Assembly (NCBI GenBank): GCA_900539425.1
Contig: UQBX01000004.1
Span: 62,001 to 126,000, forward strand
DNA length: 64,000 nt
Source of the DNA: an uncultured Oscillospiraceae bacterium
GTDB lineage: Bacteria; Bacillota; Clostridia; Oscillospirales; Acutalibacteraceae
Reading direction: 5' to 3'
In this document: in pieces, positions 62,515 to 64,000 of the stretch
Numbering within the stretch: the stretch's first letter is position 1
Layout: each line of letters begins with the position of its first letter
Made by a program: the position numbers and the translations under genes
The notes under the pieces: generated by a model
What the model saw: the letters and a program-made list of their open reading frames with translations, nothing else
Told to the model about the DNA's origin: nothing
Database searches by the model: none

Positions 62515-63360
62515 ATGCAAATTGTAACAGGACGCACGGGAACACCTCACATAACAAGTGTGCAGGAACGTGCTCTTAATCAAGGTATAATAGGTAAGGA
62601 TGTTTATATTCTTAGCACAGGTAAAAATCTTCAGGCTGAAGTTGCTTCAAACAATGAAATTCACATTAATGATGGAGTTCTGATGTTTCAGGGCTGTGAG
62701 TTCATTGTAGAACCGTCTACCTACGATACTATTCAGGTGCCTAACGGTACTCAGGGAATGCAAAGGAAAGATCTTATTACTGTAAAATATACATGCAGCG
62801 GAAGTTCACAGAGTGAAAAAGGAGAATGGGGATATATTCAGGGCACACCGTCAGAAAGTAATCCTAAGATTCCATCTGTATCAAAAACCGGCGATTTACA
62901 GAAACTTGATCCTTCTGCCGAAGCTGCTGTTTTTGTAGTTACATTAAATGGTGTAAATATTATATCTGTTGAACCTGTTGTTGATGTCATTAAACCCATC
63001 ACAACAGATACAAACCCTGTTTTATGGGAGGGATATGAAAGAATGAGAGAAGACGTAACTATTCAACTTTCAGAACCAATATCGGCTCAGAAAACAGGTA
63101 TATGCCTTGAATGGCAGCTAGCAAGTTCAAATAGTAGCGCACCATATGGCGATAGTAATTTTCAGTACATACCAAAATACCATAGAGGCTCAACTGTTTT
63201 TGATTCTGGTACAGTTGCGTGGGGAACAAATTCCCGTAAACGTATTACAATATCTGATGATTCAATTACAGGAGACGCTTATAACACTCAAACAGGTACT
63301 GTAGAGGGAAAAACTTATAAAAACGGTCAACTTGTTTTAGTAAGAGTAACGGGATGGTAA
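62515..63360 (+). CDS. Baseplate/receptor-binding-type tail protein
   Basis: 281 residues beginning IVTGRTGTPHITSVQERALN, the common start of baseplate upper proteins in Clostridia phages, with NEIHINDGVLMFQGCEFIVE and ERMREDVTIQLSEP later. GGAGGAG precedes the ATG. The C-terminal part is beta-rich and may bind the host surface. Confidence 0.75.
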   Translation: MQIVTGRTGTPHITSVQERALNQGIIGKDVYILSTGKNLQAEVASNNEIHINDGVLMFQGCEFIVEPSTYDTIQVPNGTQGMQRKDLITVKYTCSGSSQSEKGEWGYIQGTPSESNPKIPSVSKTGDLQKLDPSAEAAVFVVTLNGVNIISVEPVVDVIKPITTDTNPVLWEGYERMREDVTIQLSEPISAQKTGICLEWQLASSNSSAPYGDSNFQYIPKYHRGSTVFDSGTVAWGTNSRKRITISDDSITGDAYNTQTGTVEGKTYKNGQLVLVRVTGW

Positions 63361-64000
63361 ACTTGTATCTTTAATTCAATATTTCCAACCATTAAGTTGC
63401 CTTATCTAATCGTTATATATGAAATATACTAAAAGATAGTGTGGCTTTATTTTAATAATCATATCAAAAATATGTGAGAATAACGGTAGCGTTTATTTAT
63501 CAGCTTATAGGATGTTGGGTCTTTTGCATAAACAGTAAACATATATATACCAATCAAGTCACAAGGGTTAGCATTAGAATTATTACAACAAGGTTAGGCG
63601 TAGTTAGATATTTTTAGAATATAGGTGTAGTAAATAGAGAAAATTTATATTTTATATTGATATGTGAAAAAGGTAACTTTTGATTTAAAATCAGAAACTC
63701 CTAAGTTTCGATGAAGATGTTCAATGTTTATAAATAGAGAGAATATTTGATATATATTTTATGAATAAATGAAGGATTTCCTATAAATTTTGAATTATAT
63801 AATACCATATTTTATAAGTTTTTATTTTACACCAACACATCTATAATTGTCATACTAATAAATATTCTGATGCTAACCTGTTATTCGCAATAAAGTTCAA
63901 GTTGGTTGTAATATAAAATAAGTATTTTAGTTGTATATTGCGGCTTTTTCAAAAGTAAAAATGTCACTAGGCGTTGTTCTTATATGTTGTGGAAAAATAA
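63361..64000. other. Gene-free AT-rich stretch after the tail genes
   Basis: 640 nt with no supported gene; stops are dense in all frames. Lysis and fibre genes would normally follow immediately. They may lie beyond the window or be lost. Confidence 0.5.

Noticed and set aside
62515..63360. Diversity-generating retroelement variable region at the end of the baseplate gene.
   Set aside because: No reverse transcriptase or template repeat in the window, and the C-terminus is not C-type lectin-like.
1..64000. CRISPR arrays, rRNA genes and insertion sequences.
   Set aside because: No regularly spaced repeats, no rRNA sequence and no transposase frame were seen.

Overview
The window looks like a chromosome segment of a low-GC, Gram-positive gut Clostridia (Oscillospirales/Ruminococcaceae type). 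This is inferred from gene families, not from a marker gene: a DUF6465 Lys/Ala-rich protein, an Amt-PII fusion, a split glutamate synthase, a minimal SufC-SufB pair, DUF6809 proteins and a class B sortase, with strong AGGAGG ribosome sites and 17-bp-spaced TTGACA/TATAAT promoters. Three blocks differ visibly in style: an AT-rich mobile island (about 1.8-23.4 kb), a denser housekeeping block (about 23.6-51.4 kb), and an AT-rich prophage-derived block (51.8 kb to the end).

Mobile island. A tyrosine integrase, a small XRE regulator and a 56-residue Spo0A-C-like protein form a leftward operon at the left. At the right lie an HTH protein, a hairpin-rich probable oriT, MobC, a short MobA relaxase and an excisionase-type protein. 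Together they suggest an integrative mobilizable element. Its cargo is defence-like: a PLD-helicase-DUF3427 protein with a CoiA-like protein; a type I restriction-modification locus (half-size S subunit, M, full S, R, SprT-type metalloprotease); and, nested between hsdM and hsdS, a CD-NTase plus S-4TM membrane effector pair typical of CBASS. The CD-NTase carries one in-frame stop between its catalytic core and its helical domain. Broken rhuM and DUF4186 genes are also present. Two DUF6809 paralogues flank the cargo and share an almost identical 55-nt leader whose 15-bp hairpin contains the ribosome binding site. Left of the integrase is the end of another Ski2-like helicase.

Housekeeping block. 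In order: S66 peptidase, a GNAT remnant, tRNA-Pro, NAD salvage (nicotinamidase, nicotinate phosphoribosyltransferase), sortase B, DUF362, a MarR-sufC-sufB operon, DUF2798 membrane protein, ilvE, flavodiiron protein, acyltransferase, HAD phosphatase, DUF6465, CapA-like protein, then nitrogen assimilation (glnA, amt-PII, a frameshifted NUDIX gene, GDPD, a five-gene split glutamate synthase operon, purF) and tRNA-Ser. glnA and amt-PII both have terminator-like hairpins in front of them, as does the DUF2798 gene, suggesting premature-termination control.

Prophage block. Starting after tRNA-Ser: an S24-type repressor and a divergent Cro-like protein with palindromic operators, a small Cys-containing protein, a sigma-region-4-like activator, a Prp protease, a scaffold protein with a Prp-type N-terminus, 1.3 kb without genes, then an intact non-contractile tail module (terminator, tube, frameshifted chaperones, tape measure, Dit, Gp37-like, baseplate protein). 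No terminase, portal or major capsid gene is present, so this is either a defective prophage or a tail-only (F-type tailocin-like) particle locus.
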